Shown piece by piece: positions 13,837 through 14,458 of a stretch of 14,458 nucleotides of DNA. The notes beneath the pieces were generated by a model that was not told where the DNA came from, did no database searches, and saw only the letters and a program-made list of their open reading frames with translations. The stretch's first letter is position 1; each line of letters opens with the position of its first letter. The stretch lies in the NCBI GenBank assembly GCA_964355675.1, contig CAYHEC010000056.1, positions 1 through 14,458 on the forward strand, written 5' to 3'. The translations under genes and the position numbers were made by a program. The stretch comes from CAMBDS01 sp964355675 (GTDB lineage: Bacteria; Electryoneota; AABM5-125-24; Hatepunaeales; Hatepunaeaceae).

Positions 13837-14329
13837 TCAAATCGACACTATATCATACACCGCCCATCCGATGCGCGAATCAGTCCTCAAGGCGTCCGTC
13901 TTCTGGATTGTTGTCGTTTTTACGATCTGGGGAGTATGGCTGAACGTCGAAAGTCTTCTGCTGACGATTGTTGCAGGAGCTGTCTTGCTCGCCTCACTAA
14001 ACTCGTTCTATTTGCCGACGAAGTACCAAATAGGACCAGATGGAGCTTCATGGAAACGATTGTCAGGAAGTCGTTCCATCGATTGGTCGCGGGTTAGATT
14101 GGTTTCTGACGAGCAAGAGGGCCTGTTTCTTTCCCCCTTTGCTGGCCGGACGATGATGGAGAACTTCCGCGGGTTATACATACCCTATCGTTCAAATCGC
14201 GATGAAATTCTCTCGCTGGTAAGACAATTTGTGCCAACCGCAACAGGGTGGAAGGAACCGCCCCCGCCGCCTGCGCCGGATAATTCGGCAAAGGTTCCGG
14301 TTCGCAACTATTTCGGCCACTATCGGTAA
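13808..14329 (+). CDS. Two-TM protein with PH-like cytosolic domain, conserved hypothetical
   Basis: 173 residues. An N-terminal stretch with SYTAHPMRESV is followed by a helical hairpin (about 32-67), a soluble domain from FYLPTKYQIGPDGASWKR through SIDWSRVRLV, LSPF and MENFRGLYIPY to EILSLVRQFV, and a Pro-rich tail (PPPPPAP, about 152-158). The pattern of HP near the start, two helices, FxLPT-Y, then W-x-x-V/R and LSPF...FRGL resembles small bacterial membrane proteins with a PH-like fold, recalled from memory rather than searched. The only start that retains the HP segment is GTG 13808, inside the upstream gene; ATG 13871 would remove it. Neither has a clear ribosome-binding site, so translation may rely on the upstream gene. 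Function unknown, perhaps a partner of the Cys-rich membrane protein. Confidence 0.7.
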   Translation: MASFITTRTDQIDTISYTAHPMRESVLKASVFWIVVVFTIWGVWLNVESLLLTIVAGAVLLASLNSFYLPTKYQIGPDGASWKRLSGSRSIDWSRVRLVSDEQEGLFLSPFAGRTMMENFRGLYIPYRSNRDEILSLVRQFVPTATGWKEPPPPPAPDNSAKVPVRNYFGHYR

Positions 14330-14348
14330 GATAATATTACTTCACTTC

Positions 14349-14382
14349 GAGGGCGGACTTTTAGAGTTCGTTGATTTATTCG
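14349..14382. repeat. Dispersed intergenic repeat, right copy
   Basis: Reverse complement of the left-end repeat: 14363-14382 matches 21-40 exactly (20 bases) and 14349-14364 matches 92-107 exactly (16 bases). The two blocks are contiguous here. It lies just after the stop of the last gene, as the left copy lies just after the stop of the acyl-CoA dehydrogenase gene. Confidence 0.7.
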
Positions 14383-14415
14383 CTTGGGACGACAATTCGG
14401 ACCAGATTCTCTTGG

Positions 14416-14445
14416 AGGGGGGGCTTCAGCCCGCCCTTGTTTGTG
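14416..14445 (+). terminator. Possible terminator hairpin at the right end
   Basis: AGGG-g-GGGC-ttca-GCCC-g-CCCT (14416-14437) forms an eight-pair hairpin with one G-G mismatch, followed by the T/G-rich tgtttgtg. It would end the operon of the two membrane-protein genes. The stem also resembles the GC-rich intergenic repeats. Confidence 0.5.
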
Positions 14446-14458
14446 CTTGATTGTCCTT

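Overview
The window looks like a chromosomal segment from a Gram-negative bacterium with moderate GC content. I infer, without proof, a member of the FCB group or a related candidate phylum. The reasons are a secreted protein with a Por/T9SS-type C-terminal sorting domain, an outer-membrane-barrel-like protein, GC-rich palindromic intergenic repeats, and tRNA genes that do not encode the 3' CCA. No phage, insertion sequence, CRISPR array or plasmid function is visible.

Layout. On the minus strand, 148-5694 is a tight four-gene operon: a HyuA-type subunit (hydantoinase/5-oxoprolinase alpha), a HyuB-type subunit, a GNAT acetyltransferase and an acyl-CoA dehydrogenase. The first three are joined by 4-base stop/start overlaps and the fourth follows after 17 bases. 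Upstream of it lies a divergent hub: tRNA-Leu(GAG) on the minus strand, then secG and tRNA-Leu(CAG) on the plus strand ending at a strong terminator near 6834. A 716-base stretch follows without a convincing gene. It contains a good promoter (7293-7321) and a structured leader for a predicted outer-membrane barrel with a C-terminal coiled coil (7551-8720, with its own terminator). Next come a D-Ala-D-Ala-ligase-family gene and a coupled small secreted protein whose signal peptide is largely encoded by an ATG-triplet run. A convergent terminator/repeat zone separates these from a secreted Ig-like/T9SS-tail protein on the minus strand (10976-12646). The right end carries an AT-rich spacer and two overlapping genes: a four-TM protein with an eight-cysteine cytosolic loop, and a two-TM protein with a PH-like soluble domain.

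How genes may work together. HyuA and HyuB should form one ATP-dependent enzyme, and the acyl-CoA dehydrogenase suggests a catabolic pathway whose product enters acyl-CoA oxidation; the substrate cannot be read from the sequence. The genes for the two most clearly exported proteins, the barrel and the T9SS-tail protein, each have a near-consensus sigma70 promoter (TTGACA-17-TATATT) and a GTGA-N6-TCAC palindrome of the CRP/FNR type. At the second gene the palindrome sits at the class II activator position. This possible shared regulation is the most testable signal in the window. Other points of interest are an inverted pair of repeat copies at the two window ends, an acyl-CoA dehydrogenase lacking the usual IYEGT glutamate, and the unexplained Cys-rich membrane protein.
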